Shown here: in pieces, positions 17,150 to 25,964 of the stretch | Position numbering within the stretch: position 1 is the stretch's first letter | Layout of the letters: each line of letters starts with the position of its first letter | NCBI GenBank assembly: GCA_035697485.1 | Contig: DASSCU010000021.1 | Location: 1-64,000 of the forward strand | Direction of reading: 5' to 3' | From: Actinomycetota bacterium | GTDB taxonomy: Bacteria; Actinomycetota; UBA4738; HRBIN12 | DNA length: 64,000 nucleotides | Program-made: the position numbers and the translations under genes | Notes under the pieces: model-generated | Database searches by the model: none | Told to the model about the DNA's origin: nothing | The model's input: only the letters and a program-made list of their open reading frames with translations

Positions 17150-17878
17150 TCAGTGGACGAGCGTGCCGATCTGCTCGCCGTTGACCACGCGTCGGATGTT
17201 CCCTTCCTCGCGGAGGTTGAAGACGATGATCGGCAGCTTGTTCTCCATGCACAGCGAGATCGCGGTGGCGTCCATGACCTGGTAGCCCTCCTTCAGCACG
17301 TCCACGTACTCGATGTCGTCGAAGCGCTTGGCCGACGGGTCGAGGACGGGGTCGGCGGTGTACACCCCGTCGACCTTGGTGCCCTTGAGCAACGCGTCGG
17401 CCCCGATCTCCAGGGCTCGCTGGGCGGCGCAGGTATCGGTCGAGAAGAAGGGCACGCCGAGGCCTGCGGCGAAGATCACCACGCGCCCCTTCTCGAGGTG
17501 GCGACGGGCGCGCAGCGGCATGAACGGCTCGGCGAGCTGGGTCATCGAGATCGCCGTCTGAACCCGCGTCGTGACGTGGATCTTCTCGAGCGCGTCCTGC
17601 AGGGCCAGTGAGTTCATCACCGTGGCCAGCATGCCCATGTAGTCGGCACGGTTGCGATCGATGCCGGGGGCCTGCCGGCCACGCCAGATGTTGCCGCCGC
17701 CGACGACGACGGCCGTCTGCACCCCGAAGTCGACGACCTCGGCCAGCTGGCGGGCGATCAGCGCCGTGGCGTCGGTGTTGATGCCGTACTCGGCGTCGGC
17801 CGGAGCGAAGGCCTCGCCGGAGAGCTTGAGCAGCACGCGCCCGTACTGGGCTCGCGGAGTGCCTCCGTCGTCGGCCAT
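17150..17878 (-). CDS. pyrH: Uridylate kinase
   Basis: PyrH phosphorylates UMP to UDP and belongs to the amino-acid kinase fold. The 242-residue product shows [39 protein letters not shown] and [12 protein letters not shown], all diagnostic. It sits in the canonical tsf-pyrH-frr order. The 47-nt gap to tsf contains no obvious terminator. Confidence 0.97.
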   Translation of the reverse strand: MADDGGTPRAQYGRVLLKLSGEAFAPADAEYGINTDATALIARQLAEVVDFGVQTAVVVGGGNIWRGRQAPGIDRNRADYMGMLATVMNSLALQDALEKIHVTTRVQTAISMTQLAEPFMPLRARRHLEKGRVVIFAAGLGVPFFSTDTCAAQRALEIGADALLKGTKVDGVYTADPVLDPSAKRFDDIEYVDVLKEGYQVMDATAISLCMENKLPIIVFNLREEGNIRRVVNGEQIGTLVH

Positions 17879-17925
17879 GCGCTCCCCTCCCCCGTCGGGC
17901 CTACCGCTCGTGGTCGACCCAGACC

Positions 17926-18563
<638 letters not shown>

Positions 18564-18567
<4 letters not shown>

Positions 18568-19556
18568 GCCGTCTCCTCTGGCGTATCGGTGACGGCCGAG
18601 GCCACGGCCTCGACCGGATCGGTCACGACGGCGTCCTCGGAGGCGTCCTCGCCGTGCTCGGCCGCATCGCCGGGCATCGGCTCGGCGGGCGCTTCCGCTG
18701 CCGGAGCCTCGGGCGAGTCGGGCTCGAAGACCGTGCTCGCAGCGATCGCGGCGGCGTCCTCCGCCGACGGGGTCTCGTGCTCCTCGACCCTCGCGGGTGC
18801 GGCCGTCGAGCGCGGTCCGGCGGGCGCGGGCACGGCCGCGCGTGCGGTGACGCGCTCGACGTCCTCGTCCTTGGCCATGCCGTAGCCCTCCGCGAGCGCG
18901 TCGGCCACCACGCGGGTCACGAGGCTGACGGCGCGGATCGCGTCGTCGTTGCCGGGGATCGCGTAGTCGACCTCGTCGGGGTCGCAGTTCGTGTCGATGA
19001 TCGCGATCACGGGGATGCCCAGCTTCCGGGCCTCGTTGACCGCGATGTGCTCCTTCTTCGTGTCGATCACGAAGACGGCGTCGGGCAGACGCTCGAGGTC
19101 CTGGATGCCGCCGAGGTTGCGCGTGAGCTTGTCGCGCTCGTGCCGGAGCCTGATCGCCTCCTTCTTCGGGAGGTAGTCGAGGGCGCCGGTGCGATCCATC
19201 TCGTGCAGCTCGCGCAGGCGCAGCAGTCGCTTCGAGATCGTGGTGAAGTTCGTGAGCATGCCGCCGAGCCAGCGGTGGTTCACATACGGCATACCGATGC
19301 GGGTGGCGTGCTCCTGCACGACTTCCTGAGCCTGCTTCTTCGTGCCGATGAACAGCACGATGCCGCGCCGACGGCCGAGGCCCTGCACGAACTCGTGGGC
19401 TTCCTCGAGCCCGGCGAGGGACTTCTCGAGGTCGATGATGTAGATGCCGGAGCGCTCCCCGTAGAGGAATCGCTGCATCTTCGGGTTCCACCGACGGGTC
19501 TGGTGGCCGAAGTGCACGCCCGCTTCGAGGAGCTCCCGCCTGGTCACGACAGGCAC
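18564..19556 (-). CDS. rpsB: Ribosomal protein uS2 with Ala/Glu-rich C-terminal tail
   Basis: The 30S protein S2. Residues 1-230 are the conserved body ([67 protein letters not shown]). About 100 residues of Ala-, Glu- and Pro-rich tail follow, making it 330 residues against about 240 in most bacteria. The start is a GTG with a GGAGG upstream. It is the first gene of the rpsB-tsf-pyrH-frr-cdsA-dxr-rseP unit. Confidence 0.96.
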
Positions 19557-19731
19557 GGATGCCTCCTTCTCGGTTTTTTCGTCCTCCGCCCGGATCCTCC
19601 CGTCACCGGCCCGCCTTCGTGAGGCGCGGGACCCCGGCGATGCGGTCCCCGAACGTGTGAGCTCGGCGCGGATGCGCCGGCGCGGCGAGTCTAACAGTGC
19701 GATTCCGCCATCGACCGTGGCGGAGGGTCGG
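19557..19731 (-). promoter_or_regulatory. rpsB promoter and 5' leader region
   Basis: This gene-free stretch precedes rpsB on the minus strand. It contains a TAGACT box near 19690 that could be a -10 element, and two hairpins in the presumed leader: CGCCT/AGGCG at 19612-19626 and GGGACC/GGTCCC at 19628-19649. S2 leaders in other bacteria can bind S2 or sense ribosomal protein levels. I do not recognise a known motif here, so a regulatory role is only a possibility. Confidence 0.35.
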
Positions 19732-20700
19732 TCAACCGCGGGATCGCCCGCGAGGCGCCACCTGCCGCCTCGGGGCGCCTTCCGGCACCTCGTCGGCCAC
19801 CGAGAGGTAGCGGAACGCGACCGTCGCCTGCATCACCACGTGGAGGAGGTTGGCCACGAGCACCATCGCCCACGCCGCAACGGTCGGGTTCACCCCGAGG
19901 TCCGATCCCGGTTTGCCCGGCACGACCAGGAGCGCGATCGAGGCCACGACGTAGATCGCCGCGAGCGTGAGGTTGCCGGCACCCGGCATGCGGGCGGCCC
20001 TGACGGACCGGCTCATCGCGTCGGACAGACGGCGGCCCTCGTCGGCCGCGATCACCGGGGCGAAGCTCAGCACGTAGACGCCGCCGACCAGCGCGGCCAT
20101 CTGGATCAGGAGCCCGAACGCCGGGCCGAGCAACGGGCCGAGGAGGCTCGCGAGGGTCAGCAACCCGATGCCGGCGATGTTGACGGCCAGCGACACCGGC
20201 AGGGTCCGGATCGCCCGTATCAGGGTCCATCGGCCGAGGGGCGACGAGCGGAGGATCTCCACGACCGCCGCCACGAGGAGCGCCTGCACCACCGCGCGGA
20301 ACGCCACGAACCCGAGGATCGCGAAGAACCCGCCCTGCAAGCCGAACAGGGCCGTGGACAGCGTGGCGTCGAAGCTCGTGCCGATCGGCGCCAACCCGAG
20401 GACGTTGACGAACAGCGCGAACGGCCCTTCGTACCCGAGCGCCAGCGCAGCGAGCCACTCGAGGACGACGAGCACGACTGAGCCCATCGCGATCACCGGC
20501 GTGCCCGCGACGACGGTGACGCCTCGCGCAGCCGAGGCACGGATGCTCGGCATCGATGTCGAGCCGGTCACCCGTGGGGTGAAGATCGAGTCGAGCAACC
20601 CACGCCGTGGGGCCGCCTGCGTTCCGTCGGTCGCCCGTGGGGAGGATCGTTGACCGTCGGCGCGGTCGCGGGGCTTCGAGCGCTTGTGCTTGTTCGTCAC
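19732..20700 (-). CDS. Integral membrane protein of unknown function
   Basis: A 322-residue protein with a basic, disordered N-terminus (residues 1-55) and about six hydrophobic segments between residues 65 and 300, including a Gly/Leu-rich run around [16 protein letters not shown]. It has no catalytic motif I know. Its start overlaps the stop of the PQQ-like repeat protein gene by 4 nt, so the two are coupled and may act together at the membrane. The layout recalls multi-helix envelope proteins of actinobacteria; no function can be assigned. Confidence 0.75.
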   Translation of the reverse strand: MTNKHKRSKPRDRADGQRSSPRATDGTQAAPRRGLLDSIFTPRVTGSTSMPSIRASAARGVTVVAGTPVIAMGSVVLVVLEWLAALALGYEGPFALFVNVLGLAPIGTSFDATLSTALFGLQGGFFAILGFVAFRAVVQALLVAAVVEILRSSPLGRWTLIRAIRTLPVSLAVNIAGIGLLTLASLLGPLLGPAFGLLIQMAALVGGVYVLSFAPVIAADEGRRLSDAMSRSVRAARMPGAGNLTLAAIYVVASIALLVVPGKPGSDLGVNPTVAAWAMVLVANLLHVVMQATVAFRYLSVADEVPEGAPRRQVAPRGRSRG

Positions 20701-22235
20701 GACGTCGGGTCCTCGGCGTCCGTCTCCCAGGGGTCGACGACCGGCTCGTCCTCAGTGCCCGGCGCCTCGTCTCCCGGGAAGGCCGGGCCCATGCGGGCGG
20801 CGAGCATCCGTCCCAGTAGGAGCACGAGGACGAGCAACGGGATCGCCGCGATCGCGATCGCGCCGACCATGCGACCCACCGCCAACGTCGTGGGCGAGGC
20901 CTCTCGGACGAGCACGGCGTCGGGATCGTGCTCGAGGGCGTCGACGCCCGATCGAACCCCGCCACGCGTCGCCACGAGCACTTCGCCCGCCGGGGCGAGG
21001 GAGCGGAGCGGGGCACCGTCCGCAGGCAACCGCCAGACGAGCTCGCCCGTCTCGGCGTCGATCGCGCCGAGCTCCCCCTCGAGGGTCGGCACGAGCAGGT
21101 GGGCGCCGACGAGCACAGGCACGCTGCGGAACACCGGTGCGTTCTGCGCGAAGTCCCAGCGCTGCTCGCCCGAGGTCGCGTCGAACGCACGCGTGTGACC
21201 GATGAGGTCGGTCACGAAGACCGACTCCGCCCCGACGACGGGAGGCGCGATCACGTCGAACGTGGAGTTCACGCGGCGGCTCCAGCGCTCGGCGCCGTCG
21301 GCCAGGTCCAGGGCCACGACCGACGTCTCGGACAGGCCCGCGAAGATGGCGAACGCAGTGCCCCTGTCGGCGGAGACGGCGGAGACCACGGACGATCGCG
21401 CCGAGGGCTCGTGCCGCCACCGCTCCTCGCCGGTGCCGGCGTCGAGCGCGACGATCACGGGCTGCGTGTCGGTGTCGCCCTGCAGGCCCACCAGCACCGT
21501 GGCATCGGTCACGGCGAGCGGGGTGACGAGCATCGCATCGAGCTCCCGGCGCCAGTCGACGCGGCCGTCGGCGAGGTCGACCGAGATCACCGTGCCGCCG
21601 TTCACGCCGACGAACGCCGACCCACCGTCGACGGTGACTCCCGTGCGGCTCACGCCGTCGAGCGGCACAGGTGGCCACAGCGATTCCTGGCTCTCCAGAT
21701 CGAAGGCGGCCAGGCGTGACTCCGCGACGACCTCGTCGGAGCCGACCGCGGCCGGTGGACTCGCCGACGGGCTCGGAGCCTCCTCGGCGCCGGGTTCGGG
21801 CGGCGGGCCCTCACCCCACCCCTCCGTGTACACGATCGCCGTCCGGTCGCCGAGCGAGGCCGAGGCCGCGGGCGCCGAGGGACCTGCAGCGCGATCGACC
21901 GCGAACGTCTGCTCGCCCGACCCGACGTCGAGGCCGATCACCGCATCGGCTCCGACCGCGACCGCGACGTCGCCGGCGATCACCGGGGCCGACAGACCGA
22001 ACCGGTTCCCGGGACCGCTCGGCTCCACCGCGGTGCTCCACGCTCGGCGGTATCCGGGATCGGGGCCCTCGGCCGCGACGCCGGTCTTCGCCGGTCCCCC
22101 CTGGAACTCGGTCCAAGAGCCCGCGACCTGGGCGGCGGCGAGGCCGGTCGCCAGCGTCACGGGCACGCACGCAGCAGCGACCACCGTGCCGAGGGCACGG
22201 CGGGACGACGCGAGACGCACCAGGGAGGTCAGCAC
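20697..22235 (-). CDS. Membrane-anchored PQQ-like beta-propeller repeat protein
   Basis: The 512-residue protein has an N-terminal hydrophobic export segment (about residues 15-35), then repeated blades of the pyrrolo-quinoline-quinone/BamB-like type: AVIGLDVGSGEQTF, VVALDLADGAERW, GAIDAETGELVWRL and others. A transmembrane helix near residues 455-480 is followed by a short acidic tail. No cofactor site is evident; such proteins often act as extracytoplasmic scaffolds. The GTG start has a TAGGAT box 9 nt upstream and no Shine-Dalgarno. It is coupled to the downstream membrane protein gene. Confidence 0.83.
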   Translation of the reverse strand: MLTSLVRLASSRRALGTVVAAACVPVTLATGLAAAQVAGSWTEFQGGPAKTGVAAEGPDPGYRRAWSTAVEPSGPGNRFGLSAPVIAGDVAVAVGADAVIGLDVGSGEQTFAVDRAAGPSAPAASASLGDRTAIVYTEGWGEGPPPEPGAEEAPSPSASPPAAVGSDEVVAESRLAAFDLESQESLWPPVPLDGVSRTGVTVDGGSAFVGVNGGTVISVDLADGRVDWRRELDAMLVTPLAVTDATVLVGLQGDTDTQPVIVALDAGTGEERWRHEPSARSSVVSAVSADRGTAFAIFAGLSETSVVALDLADGAERWSRRVNSTFDVIAPPVVGAESVFVTDLIGHTRAFDATSGEQRWDFAQNAPVFRSVPVLVGAHLLVPTLEGELGAIDAETGELVWRLPADGAPLRSLAPAGEVLVATRGGVRSGVDALEHDPDAVLVREASPTTLAVGRMVGAIAIAAIPLLVLVLLLGRMLAARMGPAFPGDEAPGTEDEPVVDPWETDAEDPTS

Positions 22236-22244
22236 GGCCGCGCC

Positions 22245-22250
22245 ATCCTA
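22245..22250 (-). promoter_or_regulatory. -10 box of the PQQ-like protein gene (near-leaderless)
   Basis: TAGGAT on the minus strand, 9 nt before the GTG at 22235, with no Shine-Dalgarno. The predicted transcript would have a 0-3 nt leader. Confidence 0.4.
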
Positions 22251-22281
22251 AACGCCGGCGCTCGGCGCAGGTCGACGATGA

Positions 22282-22797
22282 TCAAGCGACGAGCGGCGCG
22301 AGCCTGATGAATGCGCTGACATCGATCGGCGCCAGGTAGGCGAGCGGATCGACGTAGGCGTCGTCGAGCCTCACCCCGAAGTGCAGGTTGGGGATGAGAT
22401 CTCCGGTGTGGCCGCCGCCCGTGCGAGCCACCGGCTGCCCCTGCCGCACCACGTCGCCGCGGCGGACCTCGAGCAGTGCGACCCACGAGAACGTCGACTC
22501 GACCCCGCCGCCGTGGTCGATCGTGAGGAAGAGGCGCCCCCCGACGGGACCGGCGAACGCCACCGTGCCGTCGGCTGGGGCGACCGCGACGCTTCCGGCG
22601 GGGGCCGCGATGTCGATGCCCCGGTGACCCGACCCGTACGGCGAGTCCGGCGGGTCGAATCCGCGGATCACGGGACCCTCGACCGGCCAGCTCCACGTTG
22701 CGGACGCGGCTGTCGACGCGGCAGCGGGTCCGAGCGCCACCATGGCGAGGGCCGCCCAGCACGTGAGGATCGCTCGCGGGATCTGCATGACGCACAC
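22282..22797 (-). CDS. Secreted M23-family (LytM-type) peptidase domain protein
   Basis: A 171-residue exported protein: a signal segment at about residues 8-30, then a compact LytM domain. The zinc-ligand motif HRGIDIAAP (HxxxD) and the downstream LHFGVRLDD (HxG) are intact. The first catalytic His of the HxH motif would lie in the NLHFG segment, so the active site looks plausible for a peptidoglycan endopeptidase, though an activator-type role is also possible. GTG at 22797 is chosen because GAGGGAG lies 5 nt upstream; an ATG at 22788 would also fit. A palindrome lies just upstream. Confidence 0.85.
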   Translation of the reverse strand: MCVMQIPRAILTCWAALAMVALGPAAASTAASATWSWPVEGPVIRGFDPPDSPYGSGHRGIDIAAPAGSVAVAPADGTVAFAGPVGGRLFLTIDHGGGVESTFSWVALLEVRRGDVVRQGQPVARTGGGHTGDLIPNLHFGVRLDDAYVDPLAYLAPIDVSAFIRLAPLVA

Positions 22798-22822
22798 GCT
22801 AGCTCCCTCACGCCGCCGGGAC

Positions 22823-22838
22823 CGTGACCTCGGTCACG
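22823..22838. promoter_or_regulatory. CRP-like palindrome upstream of the M23 peptidase gene
   Basis: CGTGACC-TC-GGTCACG, a perfect 7-bp inverted repeat with a 2-nt centre, contains the CRP/GlxR-type core GTGA-N6-TCAC. It lies about 26 nt before the GTG start of the M23 peptidase gene, where it could act as an operator. No CRP gene is in the window. Confidence 0.45.
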
Positions 22839-22861
22839 TCAGGCGAGGAAGGAGGCGTGGG

Positions 22862-23737
22862 CTACTCGACCTCGGTGAGCTGGCCGCGGAGACCGCCGAC
22901 CGCCTTCGTGTGGATCTGGCAGACCCGGGACTCGGTGACCCCCAGGATCTGCCCGATCTCGGCGAGCGTGAGCCCCTCGAAGTAGTAGAGGGTGACGACG
23001 ATCTTCTCGCGCTCGGAGAGCTCGTTGATCGCGGCCGCCAGGAGCCCACGGGTCTCCTGCGACTCGACGCCCGATGTCGGGTCGATGCCGCGGTCGGCGA
23101 GGGTGTCGATCAGCGAGACCTGCTCGCCGCGGTCGGCGCCCACCGAGACGAGCTCGTCGAGGGCGAGCACAGAAACGAAGGAGATCTGCGAGACGACGTC
23201 GTGCAGCTCCCGACGCGTGATGCCCAGCCGCTCGGCCATTTCCTGCTCGGTGGGTTGACGCTTGAGCATCGACTCGAGGTCGGTGTGGGCCTTCTCGATC
23301 TCCCGCGCCTTGAACCGGATCGACCGCGGCACCCAGTCCATCGCGCGGAGCTCGTCGATGATCGCGCCCTTGATGCGCGGGATCGCGTACGTTTCGAACT
23401 TGTTGCCCCGGCCGGGTTCGAACTTGGTGAGCGCGTCGATCAACCCGAACATGCCGTAGCTGACGAGGTCGGCCTGTTCGACGCTGGCGGGAAGCCCGGT
23501 CGCGACCCGGCTCGCGACGTACTTCACCAGCGGCGCGTAGTGCAAGATGAGCTTCTCGCGGGCGTCGTCCTCGCCGGTGCTCTTGAACCGATGCCAGTGC
23601 TGTCCGAGCTCGTCGTCGACGTGCGGTGGGATCGTCACGGTCGGGTCGAAGGCCACGGCCTTGGCCCGCGTCTTCGCGCCGCCCTTCGCGGCCGGCTTCG
23701 CCGGCGCCTTCGTGGCCGTCTTTTTCGCTGGGGTCAC
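22862..23737 (-). CDS. whiG: RNA polymerase sigma factor, FliA/WhiG type
   Basis: A sigma-28-class factor of 291 residues. After a Lys/Ala-rich N-terminal tail come region 2 (LILHYAPLVKYVASRVATGL, DLVSYGMFGLIDALTKFEPG), region 3 (TEQEMAERLGITRREL) and region 4 (REKIVVTLYYFEGLTLAEIG, VTESRVCQIHTKA). In actinobacteria this locus beside xerC and dprA is that of WhiG, which controls sporulation genes in Streptomyces. In motile bacteria the same family drives flagellar genes. No flagellar or sporulation gene is in the window, so the target regulon is unknown. It starts 3 nt after xerC ends. Confidence 0.92.
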   Translation of the reverse strand: MTPAKKTATKAPAKPAAKGGAKTRAKAVAFDPTVTIPPHVDDELGQHWHRFKSTGEDDAREKLILHYAPLVKYVASRVATGLPASVEQADLVSYGMFGLIDALTKFEPGRGNKFETYAIPRIKGAIIDELRAMDWVPRSIRFKAREIEKAHTDLESMLKRQPTEQEMAERLGITRRELHDVVSQISFVSVLALDELVSVGADRGEQVSLIDTLADRGIDPTSGVESQETRGLLAAAINELSEREKIVVTLYYFEGLTLAEIGQILGVTESRVCQIHTKAVGGLRGQLTEVE

Positions 23738-23740
23738 GGC

Positions 23741-24685
23741 TCAGGCCCTCGGATGGCTCTGTTCGTAGGCCTGGAACAGCCGAGCGCGCGACACGTGCGT
23801 GTAGCGCTGCGTGGTCGCAACGCTCGCGTGCCCCAGCAGTTCCTGCACGGCTCGGATGTCGGCTCCTCCTTCGAGAAGGTGCGTGGCGAACGAGTGTCGC
23901 AGGGTGTGCGGCGTGACTCGCCGGCCCGGCAGCACTGTACCGCCATATCGTTCCACCATCGTACGGATATCCCTGGAGCTGAAGGGCCTCCTTCGCCGGT
24001 TGAGGAACAGTTCACGAGCACCCTGCGGAGCGAGCACCGGTCGTCCGTCGCGCAGGTACGCCTCGAGAGCCTCGGCCGCGTAGTCGGAGATCGGTACCTC
24101 GCGCTCCTTGGCTCCCTTGCCCATGACCATAACCCGTCGCCGATCGAGGTCGATGCGGTCGATCGTGAGACCGGCGACCTCGCCGACGCGTAGGCCCGAG
24201 CCGTACATCAGTTCGAGCGTCGCGACGTCGCGCAGCGCGACCGCACGGTCGATCGGCCTCACCTCGGCCCCATCGTCGGGGACCGACACCGGCGCCTCCG
24301 CGAGGGCGGCGGCCTCGCCCGCCCGCAGCACGGTCGGCAGCCGGTTCACGACCTTGGGTCGTCCGAGGAGCAGCGACGGATCGTCGCCGACGCGGCCCGC
24401 GGCGAGCGCCCACCGGTAGAACGTGTGGATCGAGCCCACCTTGCGGGCCACGGAGGCGCGCGCGTATCCGAGCGTGTGCTGCTGGGCGAGGTACCGGCGC
24501 AACTGCGGGTAGCTGGCCGTGGCCAGCGACCCTCGGCCACGGTGCAGGAACACCGCGAGTTGGGACAGGTCGCGCCGGTAGGCGGTGACGGTATTGGCCG
24601 AGAGATGGCGCTCGAGCGCGAGGTGCGAGGCGAACGCGTCGATCAGCTTGAACTCTGACGGGGGAAGCTCGTCGTCGGGGCGCAC
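23741..24685 (-). CDS. xerC: Tyrosine recombinase XerC/XerD-type
   Basis: A site-specific recombinase that resolves chromosome dimers. The 314-residue protein has an N-terminal SAM-like core-binding domain (HLALERHLSANTVTAYRRDL) and the catalytic domain with Arg in YGSGLRVGEVAGL, His and Arg in HTLRHSFATHLLEGG, and the Tyr nucleophile in TTQRYTHVS. The GTG at 24685 has AAAGGA upstream and gives family length; a longer frame to 24769 has no similarity. Location next to dprA and whiG is standard for the chromosomal Xer of actinobacteria, not an integrase. Confidence 0.92.
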   Translation of the reverse strand: MRPDDELPPSEFKLIDAFASHLALERHLSANTVTAYRRDLSQLAVFLHRGRGSLATASYPQLRRYLAQQHTLGYARASVARKVGSIHTFYRWALAAGRVGDDPSLLLGRPKVVNRLPTVLRAGEAAALAEAPVSVPDDGAEVRPIDRAVALRDVATLELMYGSGLRVGEVAGLTIDRIDLDRRRVMVMGKGAKEREVPISDYAAEALEAYLRDGRPVLAPQGARELFLNRRRRPFSSRDIRTMVERYGGTVLPGRRVTPHTLRHSFATHLLEGGADIRAVQELLGHASVATTQRYTHVSRARLFQAYEQSHPRA

Positions 24686-24797
24686 ATCGTCCTTTCGGCT
24701 CCAGGGGACCGGGCGACTCAGGCCGGCCGCAGGCCGCCCTTGTCTACCAACGGCAAGGGCTCGCTGCAAGCTTCCCAGGGCGAACGCGCGCGCCGCT

Positions 24798-25964
24798 TCA
24801 GGACACCGTGCTCGGAGCGCCCGCCACCGTCCGTTCGTAGCGGCCGCCGACGGTGCGGACGAGCCCCTTGAGCTCGAGCGACAGCAGAATGGTGGTCACG
24901 GCGGCGAGCGACAGACCGGTCTGGGACGCGATCGCGTCGGCGAGCCCCGAGCCTCCGAGGGCATCGTAGACCGCCCGCTCGTCGCGGATGAGGGTCGGCG
25001 GCGGCTCGACCGAGAGTCGGGCAGAGTACCCGAGGTCGTCGAGCAGGTCGTCGGCGCCCCGGACCATGGTGGCCCCCTCGCGGATCAGGGAGAGCGGCAC
25101 CTCGGCCAGGGGGCTCGTCACTGGCCCTGGCACCGCGAAGACGTCGCGGCCGAGGTCGAGCGCGTGATCGACGCTGATCATCGATCCGCTGCCGCGCGCT
25201 CCTTCCACGACCACGAGAGCGCGGCCGAGGGCCGCCACGAGTCGGTTGCGCGCGGGAAACCGGAACGGCTCGGCCACCACGCCGGGCGCATACTCGCTCA
25301 CCACGGCCCCGGACGCGGCAACGCGCGCCATCAACTCAGCGCTGCCCTTCGGATACGGCAGGTCGTGCCCGGAACCGAGCACGGCGATGCTGGTACCGGC
25401 AGCGTTGAGGGCGCCGCGGTGGGCGGCCGCGTCGATACCTCGGGCCGCCCCACTCACGACGCACGCACCCACCCCCCCGAGCGCGGCCCCGATGCGCATG
25501 GCAACCTCGTTGCCCGAAGGCGAGCAGTTGCGCGCCCCCACGATCGCGACCCGGTCGGGCAACTCGCAGAGCGAGCGTCCGGTCACGAAGATCGCCACGG
25601 GCGGGTCGTACAGCAGCTCGAGGAACTGCGGCACGTACTCCTCGTCGAGAGGCGTGACGAATCTCGCGCCGAGGCACCTGGCCTCGTGCTCGATCGCGGT
25701 CGGGACGAGCGCCCGCGCCCACTCCTGATCTGCCTCGCTGCCGGCCGCACCCGCCCGGATCGCCGCCAGACTGGCCTCGGCCGTGCCCTCGGCCCATGCC
25801 AGCTCGTGCAGCTGGTACGGCTTGATGCCCCGGAGCGCGGAGAGCACCAACAGCGCGTCTCGGGCCCCAGCGCCTTCCGCGTAGCCGTCGGGGAACCCCG
25901 GCGGCACGTCGAGCGCTCGCCTGGGCACGTCGCTGCGCCGCTGCCGAGGCCCCTCAGCCCGCAC
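24798..25964 (-). CDS. dprA: DNA-processing protein DprA
   Basis: DprA binds incoming single-stranded DNA and loads RecA during transformation. The 388-residue protein has a Rossmann-like core with VAIVGARNCSPSG, SGAARGIDAAAHRGAL, FPARNRLVAALGRALVVVE and ALDLGRDVFAVPG, and a C-terminal winged helix. The GTG at 25964 lies 11 nt inside the comM gene and has GGAGGGG at 7-8 nt spacing, so translation is coupled. dprA and comM are widely conserved outside competent species, so this does not itself prove natural competence. Confidence 0.94.
   Translation of the reverse strand: MRAEGPRQRRSDVPRRALDVPPGFPDGYAEGAGARDALLVLSALRGIKPYQLHELAWAEGTAEASLAAIRAGAAGSEADQEWARALVPTAIEHEARCLGARFVTPLDEEYVPQFLELLYDPPVAIFVTGRSLCELPDRVAIVGARNCSPSGNEVAMRIGAALGGVGACVVSGAARGIDAAAHRGALNAAGTSIAVLGSGHDLPYPKGSAELMARVAASGAVVSEYAPGVVAEPFRFPARNRLVAALGRALVVVEGARGSGSMISVDHALDLGRDVFAVPGPVTSPLAEVPLSLIREGATMVRGADDLLDDLGYSARLSVEPPPTLIRDERAVYDALGGSGLADAIASQTGLSLAAVTTILLSLELKGLVRTVGGRYERTVAGAPSTVS

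Noticed and set aside
23741-24685. The tyrosine recombinase as a phage or ICE integrase
   Set aside because: Its size, its position beside dprA and whiG, and the lack of mobile genes or att repeats fit the chromosomal Xer system.
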